Shown one piece after another: positions 23,231 through 34,993 of a stretch of 64,000 nt of DNA. The notes under the pieces are model-generated. The model was not told the DNA's origin. It saw only the letters and a list, made by a program, of their open reading frames with translations, and searched no databases. This DNA comes from Dioscorea cayenensis subsp. rotundata (Eukaryota > Streptophyta > Magnoliopsida > Dioscoreales > Dioscoreaceae), in contig NC_052474.1 in NCBI RefSeq assembly GCF_009730915.1, forward strand, positions 2,887,501 to 2,951,500. The letters are read 5' to 3'. A program made the position numbers and the translations under genes. Numbering within the stretch: the first letter of the stretch is position 1; every line of letters starts with the position of its first letter.

Positions 23231-24484
23231 ATCTTACTGACATGTTGGCATTTAGTTTGGGTCATTAGATCACCGAACTTTTTAGTCTCTTGTTCACCAA
23301 ATTGTTGAGAAAGAAGTGGTAAATGATAACAAGCAAATGATCTCTGCTTTCACAGGTGTCCTTTTCAGTTTGTTTGGTGGGGGGGACTTTTTAAATTTTT
23401 TTATGATGCTATGCATCAGCTTCCACAATTGTTCATTTGAGCAGCAATCTATCTTATTCCATCTAAAGCCCTAATCAAGGAGTGGAAGTGGGGTGCAGGG
23501 CTTTTCTATCACTTCCTTTGAAGAAGAGATTACTTGTGTGCCTCTTTTTGTTGTGTTTGATCCTTCTCCTTCTCATCCTCTTCTCTGCCAACTTTGGATA
23601 ACCATTCATTTTTCAAAGTTTCAGAGGAGTGAAATTATAGACACTTAAAAACACATGTTAATGTTTGCAAATCCCATTTATGAGTTTGACTTTATTATTA
23701 TTATTTTTTTCCGAACAAGTGATTCAAGGAATGGTTGACTTTGTCAAACAGAGAATGGTATTAAGCTTTTGCCAAAACAAGCCATTGACAACGCTTTGTT
23801 GCCAAACGTACCGTGTTGTATTGCATTAGCAGCAACACACGCCCCACCCATTACTTTATTTCTAAATTCAATTCTCTTTTGCCCAAAGTTTTCTTCCCTG
23901 CAAAATAATCAATACCAAGATTTTTTGAACAAAAAAAGTAAAGTTGATGCGGTATGAGGCCCATGTTCATGACTTTGCCAGGAAGGTGTACAATTAGAAA
24001 AAACAAGTGTGTTTTCTGCTCCTCTTTCTTTCTTCCTTTCATTTTTTTTTAAATTTATGCATCTTTGTGTACTAGAGTTTAGGTGTGTTTTTTTAATATA
24101 TATTTATATATAATAAAATAAAAAAGAGGAAGAAGAAGATGAAGCAATCCCTTTCATTATTCAAAAATAGCATAGACGCAAGCTACCTCCACTCTATCAT
24201 ATCTATCCACAAAGACACTAATGACCATCTAAAAAGTAAGGAGGAAAAAGCAAACGACGACACCTCACCTTTTTCAATTATTTCACGCATGTACAGCAGA
24301 TAATAATCAATTTATGACATTATCCTTCCCAATTATTTCATAATTCGAAAATTTTCTACCATCTCACAGAGAGAACTTAATTAAAAAAAGAAACCAAAAA
24401 GAACAAAACCCATGTTCCTCTTCTTCAACCTGTATATTTATCTATGTCTTGAGTACCTTCATCTCCTCCATGCATGTCTTCAAA
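23231..24484. other. Intergenic stretch between BOLA4 and the IDA-like gene
   Basis: No gene seen. The two genes end tail-to-tail here. The right part (about 24280-24484) probably contains the 3'UTR of the IDA-like gene. Confidence 0.6.
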
Positions 24485-24721
24485 TCATGGAGCTCCTCTA
24501 ATGGTGGACCTGTGACCAATGGAGTTGTGCCTCTTTGATGGTCCTGAAGGAGGTATGGGGATGCCCCTTGGCAAAAAGTTAAAGGTTGGCAATCTTTGCA
24601 TCCTAAATGACAGCTTCTTTTCATCAGTCTCAGCATTGCATGAAAAGGAGAAAATAGTAAGATTGATGATGATCATGAAGATGAAAAACAGGACTAAGAA
24701 AGAAGAATATTTCATGGCCAT
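24485..24721 (-). CDS. IDA-like (IDL) secreted signalling peptide precursor
   Basis: Intronless frame of 78 residues, the same size as Arabidopsis IDA (77). Residues 1 to about 31 form a hydrophobic signal peptide (MAMKYSSFLVLFFIFM..., ending near SCNA). The C-terminal part carries the hallmark EPIP motif, PIPPSGPSKRHN, at residues 55-66. In the family this motif is processed to a hydroxylated 12-14-mer that activates the receptor kinases HAESA/HSL2 in organ abscission and lateral root emergence. The core Pro and the RHN end are intact. Unlike IDA, which ends right after the motif, this precursor continues 12 residues (SIGHRSTIRGAP). The start is the first ATG (24721); the frame extends upstream only through a TTG. 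Assignment to the IDL family is firm; orthology to a numbered IDL gene is not claimed. Confidence 0.88.
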   Translation of the reverse strand: MAMKYSSFLVLFFIFMIIINLTIFSFSCNAETDEKKLSFRMQRLPTFNFLPRGIPIPPSGPSKRHNSIGHRSTIRGAP

Positions 24722-24807
24722 GGAGACTGAAAAAGCTGACAAAAACCAACCAGACTTGTTTATGAGAAAAGATTCATTTGTTTATGATGTAGCTAGCATG
24801 CTATCCT

Positions 24808-24815
24808 TTATATAA
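24808..24815 (-). promoter_or_regulatory. TATA box of the IDA-like gene
   Basis: TTATATAA on the minus strand, within CACTTATATAAAGG, lies about 90 bp upstream of the IDA-like ATG. It would place the transcription start near 24780 and give a leader of about 55-60 bases without upstream ATG. Confidence 0.6.
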
Positions 24816-24829
24816 GTGCATGGCTCTGA

Positions 24830-27793
24830 GAAGTAAAGTGTGCACTTATATAAGAGTTTACTTTTTCTTTGATTTGACTTGGCTAACCAACTCTTATATA
24901 CATAATAACACTGTTTTCCCTACTCTTTTCAACACCTACCTCTTGTTTTTTTCTTATTTGTTAGGCATTAGACACCTACCTAATAATTTCCCAGCTGAAA
25001 CTGAAACTGAAACATTATATTGGTTCTCATACCATGTTTAAAAAGTATTGCTTCTCTTTATAGACCTTTTATTGTGGATTTCTCCCAACCAAAACAATCT
25101 TTTTCATGGCAAATTGCAAGACGAGTTGGGAATTTTGAAAAACAGAGTCTTTGCTTCATCTCTGTCACTTTGCAAATAAATATCTAGAGCAGTTACTAAT
25201 GCATGGAATCTAATCACTGAGTGACTGTTACACCCTTCTACCCATAACTTGCAGCAGTTACTTACCAAAAGATGGCTGAGCATTTAAGGAACTTAATTCT
25301 CTGTTCTTGGGGTCAGAGATTGTGACATAACATTGATCTCATATCTGGTTTCATGCTCACTGGTTTAGAAAATGAGAATATTTGTTTCATTCCTGACCTA
25401 ACTCAACAGTATCCTTATATATATATATATATATACACTTCTTTTAATTATTGTTTATCAAGAAAGTCATACATGAAAAATGATGGGAAACTTGTATGTT
25501 TTTGCTGATATTTCTGATTTCTTAGCAGTAGCAGTAGGGTGATTTAAGATGATGTGTGCCTTTTTAACAGTTAATGATGCTGAAGCTATGTCATGCATGC
25601 GTGCATGCATGCAAAGTTTGCAGTGCATGTCAGAGTTGGTTAAAATTTGAAACTCTTAAATCAAACCACTGGATTTCATTCAAGAGTAATTGGGGCTTTA
25701 ATTAGAAACAAATTGTTCATTTTGCTTTCTGTTTTTGGGGGAAAATATATACCAAAATATGATTAATGAAACCGGAAAAGTAATGTTACCTTTTTTTTTT
25801 AATATATAGAAAGAAAACGTGTACAATATATATATATATATATATATGCTTTTAGGAAGAAAAAAAAAAAGTGCATTAGATTTGCATGATTTTTAAGTGC
25901 ATGAACTTCGGAAAAAAAAGGATGAGATATATAAAAGCATTTTTTTAATGTAAAACAAGAGCAACATATGTGATATATATATATATATATAAACAATTGA
26001 TTTTTGGAGTTCCATGTAAGTGATTCTAAGGAACTGATGATTAAGTCTGGTTGGCTATAGCTAAGATCCACTTCATCTCCGTTCTGCTATGTCACTTGGA
26101 TGGACGTTAGATGATGGTGCCGCATGTTTCTTAATTGCTTTTTTGTTTTTATTTTTTTAATTATATTTTTTAATTTTTCACTTCTACAAGATTATTAACT
26201 TTTGCTTTTTTTTATATGCTTGTTTTTATTTTTATGAAGTAGTAGTTTAAAAAAAAAAAAATTCAGTGTTGTACAAGTAATGATAAGTCTAAAATCATAT
26301 ATATATGATTTCTATAATTTGTAAAATGAAAAACTCCAACAAAGTATGCTCGCATGAACATCAAAATGATTTTTTTTTCCCCTTAATTTTATTTTATCTC
26401 TCATTTATTCTCTACAAACGTGGTCAAAGAACAAAAATTCAACAAAAATGGGCTTGTGATCAAGAAAGGCCCATGGCTCAAATGGGCCCGGTTGTACAGC
26501 TACGAGTCCATTGACATATTAATCCAAATTAATGGAGTGAAAACAAGATAGGTGAATTTTTTTAAAAAAAAATTTATTTATTTTTATTTTTATTTTTATT
26601 TTTTTTTTGAGAATAATACAAAAGGCATTGAAATGAAGGAGAATACAAAAATCAAATAAGCATATGAATGTATTATAATATTCACATGTGATGTGTGTGT
26701 TAAAAGAGGTCCCCCATTTTCCATCTTATCTCTCTATCGCACATTGGAGACAATACACAACGTCTTTCTCTTAAGGCATGCCCTGTAGCCACGTCATCAC
26801 TTCAATCAAACCACACATCAACAATCACCTTAGCATGAATGAGCCATCTTCACCATTGGCCAAACTTCACCATCATATTTTCACCACCCAAAATAAAAGA
26901 TAAAAATAAATAAATAAATAAATCATCATCATCAAACACTCAACATCCATCTCATTGGTCTATAAATTCAAATAAATCATTTTGATACAAAACAAAGTTA
27001 TAGTCTCAAATAGTATTCAAGATTTAGATCCAAGGTCTTGGCATAACATCCACTAAACATAAGAATCTAGTTTGTATGGACATGGATAAACATGAGAGAT
27101 AGAGAGAAGGATATATAGAGAGAGTGTGAGTTTTAATTTAATGTTTAAGTGCTGGCCCACATGTCAGCTGTTTGGCAAGCTTGAGGCAGTAGCACTGAAG
27201 CTCACAGCTCACAGCTCACCATTGATGGAGACCTTGGTTTCAGGCTCTAATGGTAATGGGTGGTAGAGAAAGAAGACCTAAGCTAAACCAACACACTTGA
27301 CACAACACAATTACTCTTCTCTTTCTCAACCAAACATCATCATTGATTCATTTTCACAAGCAGTCATATGAGAAAATAAAAAAAAGGACATAAAAATACA
27401 TGGACGTAGTGAGTGGTACCATACTCTGTTTTTCTGTTTCTCTGTTTCTTGAAGATAAGCAGGTAGTCAATTTCACAGTTTTGAATTCAGTACAGCAATA
27501 CTTATTGAAAACAGGAAAAAGAGAAGAGAAAGATACAAAGTTATTAATTATCATAATCTTTATTCTAAATGAAAATGAATTTCTTCATGTCTATCAAAGT
27601 TTGAGAGAAGTGGCCTTTGCAACGTTCCCCCATGAACATTCTCTAGTTTGAAGGTTTTATTTATCCCTTCATGTGTCTTTCTCCTTGTGAAGAACTTGTT
27701 TCTCTTTCCTATAAATTCAATACCATATATATATATATATATATATAGAGATTAATATATGTTTTTGATAAGTATTAAATTAAGTATATAGCC
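24830..27793. other. Intergenic stretch with microsatellites and RY-type repeats
   Basis: No gene seen. It contains several (TA)n tracts (about 25420, 25828, 25975, 27726). A CATGCATGC-type alternating stretch lies at about 25592-25612; CATGCA is the RY motif recognised by B3 factors. The bases immediately left of 27794 are presumably the CYP707A 3'UTR. Confidence 0.6.
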
Positions 27794-29207
27794 TCATGTT
27801 TTGAGGGAGAAGGAAATGGGCAAGCCATTGAGAGGGAGAGCAAAAGGACCAAACTGAATTCCTGCTTCAGAACCAGACAAAGACCACCTGAAAGAAAGGA
27901 CAGAGAGACAGAGAATCACTGAAAAGATTTATTACCATTCTTTAACAATTAAAAACATGCTCTCATTTTCACAAAATTAACATCATTGTGGTTAAAAACT
28001 GAAGCTATGGTATTTACCTGTATCTGGTTGTGAGGTGGTGCAGTAGGACAAGCATCTCCAGCTTTGCAAGCTCATTTCCAGGGCAAGAATGGGTCCCATT
28101 CCCAAATGGCATGAAAGTGTTAGCCTTTGGAGACCTCTGCAGTACAATAGAGGAATTCAAGTGCATCTCTTGGACCACAAATGATTTCAACACCTATTTA
28201 TCTATCTATCTATCTATATAAATGTATATATACATAAAGATATTATATATGATGTATACACACACGCACAAATAGTTCTTACCTCAAATCTAGAGGGATC
28301 AAACTTCTCAGGCTCTGGGAAGTTGTCTGGGCTATGGTGAATGTTTCTAAACAATGGCAATACTTTCCATCCTTTCGGTATGAGATATCCTGTTATACAT
28401 GTTAGTATAATACGGTATAATTCAGTATTCAGTAAAATTCGGTATTCAGTATTAGATATTAAGTGAGTAGTAGTAATTAACCTTCAAAATTCACATCCTC
28501 CACAGCTTCTCTGAAAGTGAAGGATAAGATAGAAGCAACTCTCATGGTCTCTTGGATCACCCTTGAAGTCATTGGCATCAATTTAGTGTCATCCCAATTC
28601 AAGTACTTGTCCCCATCTATCTCTTTACTCCTCATTATCTCCTCTTGTTCTTCCTGTGCATTCCGCGTATTATTTGGACCAGATTCAACCCAAAAACTTA
28701 AACTAATAATAATAATAAATAATAGTAAAATTACTTACTGTGACCGCTTGTAAAACACTAGGATTTTCACCCAAGTACTTAACAATCCAAGTGAGTACAC
28801 TCGCCGTTGTATCCCTTGCGGCGAAGATAACACCGATGATATTATCAGTTATTTGTTCATCAGTAAGTGCTTCTTTAGCTTCCATGAAAGAGCCAAGCAA
28901 GTCATTGAACTCAACCAGCTTCTTCCTTCTTGATGCTAGTATTTTACTCACAATCCTTTCAAGCTCTTTCCTTGCTTTCATTGCCTTGTGAAAGAGAGTG
29001 CCAGGGAGATTAATAGGCATGGAATTATAACCTTTCTCCAATCTATAATAACACTCTTTCAATTCCTCTATGTGCTCAATCTCATCCTTTCCAAATATTG
29101 ACAACAGTGCCACATTGAAAGCATACTACAAACCCAATAAAATTAATTAATAAATAAATAAAACATAGACCACAAAACAATGAAAAATATCTTTGAAGTT
29201 TGAAGAA

Positions 29208-29238
<31 letters not shown>

Positions 29239-29944
29239 TAAAAAATTCAAAACTAGTACAAAGTGCTCACCGTCTTCATCTCCTGAAAAGTATTAATTCT
29301 CCGGCCATCCCAAGCCCGGAGAGTCCTCACAGCAACAGCCTCAATATCAGCAACAGTCCTTCTGATAGCACTAGGCATGAAAGCTCTAAGAACCAACCTT
29401 CTCAAACGAGCATGATAATCACCTTGCTGAAAAAATATAGCCTGACGTCCGAGCATTCTCTCTTTGCTCGCCGGAAACGTTGGCTTAAACAAGTGTGCTC
29501 TAGTCACCAGCACAAACTTCGCTGCTTCCGGGCTTGAAACCATCACACATGGACATCCCAATATGTGTGTTTTGAATATGGATCCATACCTATATATATA
29601 TATATATATATATATAAACATGAAATCAACCTTTTATTAATAATTTCAAACACTATATAACATGTAAATATGCATGGAACAAAGCAAAGCATGCATTGCA
29701 ATGTTATATATTCAAACCTCTTCTGTTTGAGAGCAAAGAAAGTGTTGGGGTTCTTGGAATAAAGTTGGAAGGTTTCTCCTATGTAAGGCCAGCCCATAGA
29801 ACCAGGTGGAAGTACTGGTTTTTTCCGGTCAGCCGGTCGAGTTTTTAAGAGTATAGAGTAAGTGAAGTAAGCAAGGGATAACAAAACTAGGAGTAACATG
29901 AGGATGAAGATGATCACAGTGGCAATGGGACTCATTGTCACCAT
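27794..29944 (-). CDS. CYP707A: Abscisic acid 8'-hydroxylase, cytochrome P450 CYP707A
   Basis: Seven exons on the minus strand: 29718-29944, 29271-29589, 28739-29125, 28482-28653, 28283-28389, 28018-28136 and 27794-27887. Every junction keeps frame and gives 474 residues, the usual CYP707A length. The enzyme hydroxylates ABA at C-8', giving phaseic acid, and is the main ABA-inactivating step; it is ER-anchored. Visible features: N-terminal membrane anchor (about residues 5-28), the family block [43 protein letters not shown], the I-helix FAARDTTAS, the ExxR helix (QETMR), and the haem-binding loop [11 protein letters not shown] with its Cys ligand. The ATG at 29944 is chosen because it lies about 65 bp downstream of a TATAAATA box; the frame open further upstream is 5' leader and promoter. 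Intron 1 ends in a (TA)n microsatellite right against its acceptor. Confidence 0.96.
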
Positions 29945-30006
29945 TGCACACTGCTCTTTTGGCAATGAGAGATGAAGGTGGAGGTTGCGGAGGGGGGGAA
30001 TGGAGG

Positions 30007-30014
30007 TATTTATA
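30007..30014 (-). promoter_or_regulatory. TATA box of CYP707A
   Basis: TATAAATA on the minus strand (context CATTATAAATACCTCC) lies 63-70 bp upstream of the CYP707A ATG, predicting a short leader of about 35 bases. This also argues against using the upstream part of the open frame. Confidence 0.7.
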
Positions 30015-30124
30015 ATGAGTGGAATGAAGAGGAAAACACACACACACACACTGATGATATTAATTAATATACAAAATTGATTAGTGTGAGTGACTAACAG
30101 GAGAAATATAAATATTGGATCGGC

Positions 30125-30144
30125 ACGTGGCAGTGGTACGTGGC
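30125..30144. promoter_or_regulatory. Paired ABRE-type motifs (ACGTGGC x2) upstream of CYP707A
   Basis: ACGTGGC occurs at 30125-30131 (within CACGTGGC) and at 30138-30144, 13 bp apart, about 110 bp beyond the TATA box. ACGTGGC is the ABA-responsive element bound by ABF/AREB bZIP factors, and two copies are usually needed for ABA response. CYP707A genes are feedback-induced by ABA, so the context fits. Confidence 0.7.
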
Positions 30145-30322
30145 ATTGAGAGGCTGTTGTTGTTGACCATGATGATGTTCTTAGCATAAGAAAAACATTT
30201 ACTAATGAATTCCAACTCAAGTGTTGTTTGTCATGTTACGCAATAGCTAGGATCGATGTATTTTTATTTATTATATATATATATATGAGTTTGTGTTTTG
30301 TTGGTAAATGAGATTTTGATAA

Positions 30323-30360
<38 letters not shown>

Positions 30361-32479
30361 GAAGGAAGTCTGATTGGGTTTTTGTAAAAGATTTGACATG
30401 CTTATAGTTAGGACTAAGCAACAGGGTTAATTAGTGGTATTTATTGAGGGGGTTTTAATTGAGAATAAATTAACACCTGATTGTCTTGTCACCATTTGAG
30501 TAATGGTATGCTTAATGACATCGTTCCTGCTTCTTAATAATTAGATTTTTATAGTTAGATGCAAGTAATAACAAAAGTATAATATATTTTTTTATAAAAA
30601 CAATGATAAAAGTCATTTTTCCCTGTGTTGTTATTGGATAATTTTTTATATTTTTTTAATTGAATATCTATATATATTTTTTTAAAAAAATTATTAAAAT
30701 TTTTAGATAAAATAACATATAAAATTTGAAAGACCTATTTGTACTATATCATTTATGTCATTGACTTCTTTTAAATGGGAGCAATATCTGTCACCTATTT
30801 GTAATATATATATATATATAAACTCTAAATATAAATATATACATATAAGTTTAAATTTATTATGAGTAGTTGTAACAAATCTTTATATACAAAAGTCAAT
30901 ACAGAGAAACAAAGACAATGATGTATTCCAACCATACTGAAATTTCAAACAAAAGAAAGCATTCTCAAAGTACATTAAAAATATATTAAAAAAATTAATC
31001 ATGATAGTAATGTTGCATAACCAATACCATAATTAGAACCGTAAAATTTGACAACTCTGAATTAAAGGAAGAAATAATAAGCATAATAACTATTAAAAAA
31101 AAGATTAATTAAGTTAAGAATGTGGAAATTTGATCCCAAAAAGGGGGATAGGGTGAGAGCCGAGAGGGAACTCCACGGATCTTGGGGAGTAGTATTATAA
31201 ATGTGTCTCTTAAACATTGATTGAATTCCATGTGGGGAAGCCATGATTCGTTAAGAGTAATGCCACACGTTCAAGTTTCATTCAAGACAGCTCACTGCAT
31301 TAAACACTAATCCCATCACAACAAACCCACTTCTCTTTGCATTTTCATTGGATCAAACGTGATTCCACTTTTTGCCACTTTAACCTCTACTTTACTTGCC
31401 AAGTGTCCCTTCTCCTCCCCTTCTTTCTCATCATCTATCTACTCTAAAAGTCCATCCTACCTTACCATTTTTCTTTAAATTATAAAACAATTTATATAAT
31501 TAAGTATTTAATTTTGGTAAATGTGGACGTTTGTCACTTTTTGATATATGTGGACGAGTCAATCTTTCAATGAAGAAAAAAAAATGAAATACCATTTTGT
31601 TAAAGTGTTTATATATATATCGTAAAAAAACATATATATATTTATATATATATACCATTTATAAAGGTAGAAGACAGAGTTGATATTTGATTGAGATTAA
31701 AATACAATAGATTTTAAGTGTTTTAGAAATTGGTGATTGAATTTGTTTTAATCACACTTTTTAAAATAATTAATATAGATATTATTTCTGTTTGATTAAA
31801 TTTGTCAAGGAAAATGAATCTCGAACATGTGAGTTATAAGCTTTTATTCCATTTGTTAAAAAGAAAAAGAAATGGGGAGATGAGAAGGAACTAAATAACT
31901 TTTATTAATCACATGCTAATATATTGGAATCTATTAGTATATTGTACTATATTGAAAGATGAACAATCACTTATAATGGAATAGACTTCTCACACTCTCA
32001 TGGGTTGGTAAACACACCCACACTAGAAATTAACACCAAACTACCATAACATGACACAGCTTTAATAAAGTCATAGATCATATAAATCAGGTTTTACTGA
32101 AACTCAAATTAACTACTATTCCAATTCAAATTAATTTTTGAATAACTAAATAAACATGATCTTCTGTTTATCATGAACTCCAACAAATAATTGTGGAGAT
32201 TCATACTTGGAGAGAACGTTTACAGTAGCTTAGTCCTTAACTATGTGAATATTTTTTATTTTAAAAAAACTAATAGAATGAAAAATAAGAATAATTTTAT
32301 TAATATGATGTTTTATATAAAAAAAAATGTATATATGTATTTATGTAATTTCATAGCGATACTTATATATATGTATAGCGAGAGACAGAGAGATTATAAT
32401 CTTAACTCTAATAATATGTAACTAGTTTTCTATTGTATTTTCATTTTGGACAAATAAATTTTCACAAGTTATTTTACTT

Positions 32480-33360
32480 CTTTTAAAAATTTATTGACAA
32501 GTTGTGTTTAATGACAATGCAAGTATATTATTGGAAGTCTGGAATTATAAAATTATGTGTAAAATTATTAAATTATTAAATTTCTATTAAAGCTATAATA
32601 GAAATCACTTTTAAAAAATAATTATGTTTGGATTGATTTTTGGTAATATAAGCATATGTATTTCTTTTTATTGGTGTTATAGTGTATAAAGTGGTATTCA
32701 ATGCTACATTTTTTATATGACAAAATCGATTACTTGCAAAACTAGAATGCTTTGTATTTTTCCATCATTTGTTTGAACATTGAAAGGATTTATCATAATT
32801 TCACTTCTAGAATTCAATAATCATATTATTACATTATTTTTATCTACTAAAAAAAGATAATTCTAAAGATTCAACGTTTGAAAAAAATGTTGTGGTTAAA
32901 CCAATTTAGTCCGTGAACTTTTTTATTTTTTCAAAAATCTGATTAGATACAACATAATTAAAGAAGTGATGTAAAAAATAGTAATTTAATTTTTTTTTGT
33001 ATATTTTAAAATGCTTATCAATTAATTTATAAGATGGTGCAAGTGTTTTAAAGAAATTACAAAATGACTATAAGATTGTTGAATTTTCACTACAACTTAC
33101 TATCATAAAAATCACTTTCTAAAGAAATAAGTCATTTTTGGATTGGATTTTGTACCATAAGCATAAGGATTTCTCATTAATTGGATTGATATTCAATGGT
33201 AGGGACTTTCTTTTTCTTTTAATGTCAAAACTGATTACTTGTAAAATTAGAGTGTCACATGTTTTCAACCATTAGTTTGAAAATTAAGTACATTTTATAA
33301 TAATTCATTTTTAGAATTCACTAATCGTATATAGTATTATATTAAATTTTTCTCTAAAAT
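32480..33360. repeat. Diverged direct duplication, about 350 bp units
   Basis: Sequence around 32480-32870 and 33010-33360 is clearly related in order. Both contain an AGAAATCAC / AAAATCAC block, TTTGGATTG, a CATAAGCATA-like block, GATTACTTG with AAAA, a TTTGAA block and AGAATTCA followed by TAAT. Units are offset by about 510 bp and diverged by many substitutions and small gaps, so the event is old. Confidence 0.65.
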
Positions 33361-34133
33361 AATACGTTGTCACATTTAGATCAAACACAATGCTTACTAG
33401 ATATAAACAGGCAAAAACTTTGACCATGTCTATCAATCAACTACAATTAATAGTACATTACATGATGCACACACTTGATAGCTCAATTAATGTTCATTAT
33501 CTAAATTCCCTTGCTCTTAGGCTACCTTGATTAATTCAACATATATGAAGCTCTAGAGTCAAAAAACAATCAAGAGATTAATGGAATATTCCAAGTTCTG
33601 TGGTTTAATCGTAATTAAATAGTGTGAACACAAACAAAGTACTCTAGAAATAAAACATAGAGATTATTAAAGTATATATATGTATCATTAGATATTTTTG
33701 GTTTGTTGGGATAAATTAAATTGTGGTTTCTTGGCCACAAAAATGATCACAATCATTCTTGAAAGAGCCACCTATTAGTATTATTAGTGCAAAGTCTTCC
33801 AAGTTAGCCCAAAATCAATGAGAATCATCCACCTCATTAGACAACCAAATCATGCAAAAACTTAAATAACAAGATGCAAATCTCATCCCCTAGCTAATCA
33901 TGGATGCAAGTCAGAAGTTCTTTGTGTATGCGTGTTCCATGACACATCTCTTCAATATATATATACAAATATATCCATATTTCTACATATTTGTTTTTGT
34001 AAAAAAAATAGTAATAATAAATAGTTACGGAAGTGCCATCACTTCTTAGAGGGCATATGATATATAATGTGCTTCTTGTTATCAAAGCAACATGTACAAA
34101 CAAAAGATATATATATATATATATATAATTACT

Positions 34134-34435
34134 AAGACAAAGAAAAAGATGAGTGGAACAATTCTACAATAGAAAAAAGAGATCTTTATCATTCAAAAGT
34201 TATAAGTGTTTGGATTTCAATGCAAAAAGTCAAATTGATATATATATATGCCAAATTAAATGGTGCATGCATCTAAAAGTATGGTAACTTATTTGATTGT
34301 TCATGTAATTATTTAGACAAAGAAAAGAAAAAACCAAATGAAGGATTAGGAGAACATTTCTACATTGGAAAAGGAAAGTTTTATCATTCAAAAGTTTGTG
34401 TTTGGATTTCAATGCCAAAAAGTCAAATTGATGAC
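34134..34435. repeat. Direct duplication, about 110 bp units at ~180-bp offset
   Basis: 34134-34240 and 34314-34432 share AGACAAAGAAAA, a TCTACA block, TTTATCATTCAAAAGTT, GTGTTTGGATTTCAATG and AAAAGTCAAATTGAT in the same order. This is younger than the duplication at 32.5-33.4 kb, judged by identity. Confidence 0.8.
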
Positions 34436-34774
34436 TCTGATCAATTAGATGACATGTCCTAAAAGGTCCTAAAACAATTCTACCTTGAAATTTTCAAATT
34501 AACTTTTTTTTTATTATTTTAGTTTTATGAGACACGTGTAATCTTTGATCCTCAACTATTTGTCATAATTGGTCAATAATCATTATATATAAGTAACAAT
34601 GTCAACTCATATGAATGATTTCATTTGTTTCCATCTCCTGTTAAAGTTTGACTATGTGCATTTATAGATTTTAGCCGTCTTATTTATTATTTTATCTACA
34701 TCTCATGATTCTCATCTATATCAAAATTCAGCTATTCCTTAATTATAAACAACATATTAAAATCAGGCTCAAAC

Positions 34775-34779
34775 ACCTA
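34775..34779. repeat. Target-site duplication ACCTA (left) of the copia element
   Basis: ACCTA directly precedes the LTR at 34780 and recurs directly after the other LTR at 39756-39760. A 5-bp duplication is standard for Ty1-copia integrase. Confidence 0.92.
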
Positions 34780-34993
34780 TGTAAAAATTGCTTTCTTGAT
34801 TGAATTCTCATGTAGCTATGCATGACAATATATAATACAGGATATTTGAATACAAGGAAACAGATCCTATAATTGGGAATGACCAAATCAAAGGAATGTT
34901 CTATAATTGGATTGATTTGCTGAATTTTGATTGATGCCCAAATCTTTTCAATCATTTCCATGAATTGTGGGAAATGATTCATTTGCTTTAACA
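34780..34993 (-). repeat. 3' LTR of the copia element
   Basis: 214 bp, reading TGTTAAAGCA...ATTTTTACA on the minus strand. It is identical by eye to the copy at 39542-39755. The pol frame ends inside it (stop at 34948-34950). Confidence 0.95.

Larger units (their letters stand above)
30221..34774. other. Long AT-rich intergenic region with two old tandem duplications
   Basis: No gene, RNA gene or transposase similarity seen. It contains an (ATT)n tract at about 30326-30360, many (TA)n tracts, and two diverged direct duplications listed separately. Confidence 0.65.

Noticed and set aside
25592..25612. CATGCATGC run as a functional RY enhancer
   Set aside because: The motif is self-repeating and palindromic, and lies far from any start codon; no evidence for function, so it is only noted with the spacer.
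29945..30220. Upstream in-frame extension of CYP707A
   Set aside because: It would run across the TATA box and leader. The first ATG after the TATA box is at 29944 and gives the normal CYP707A N-terminus.
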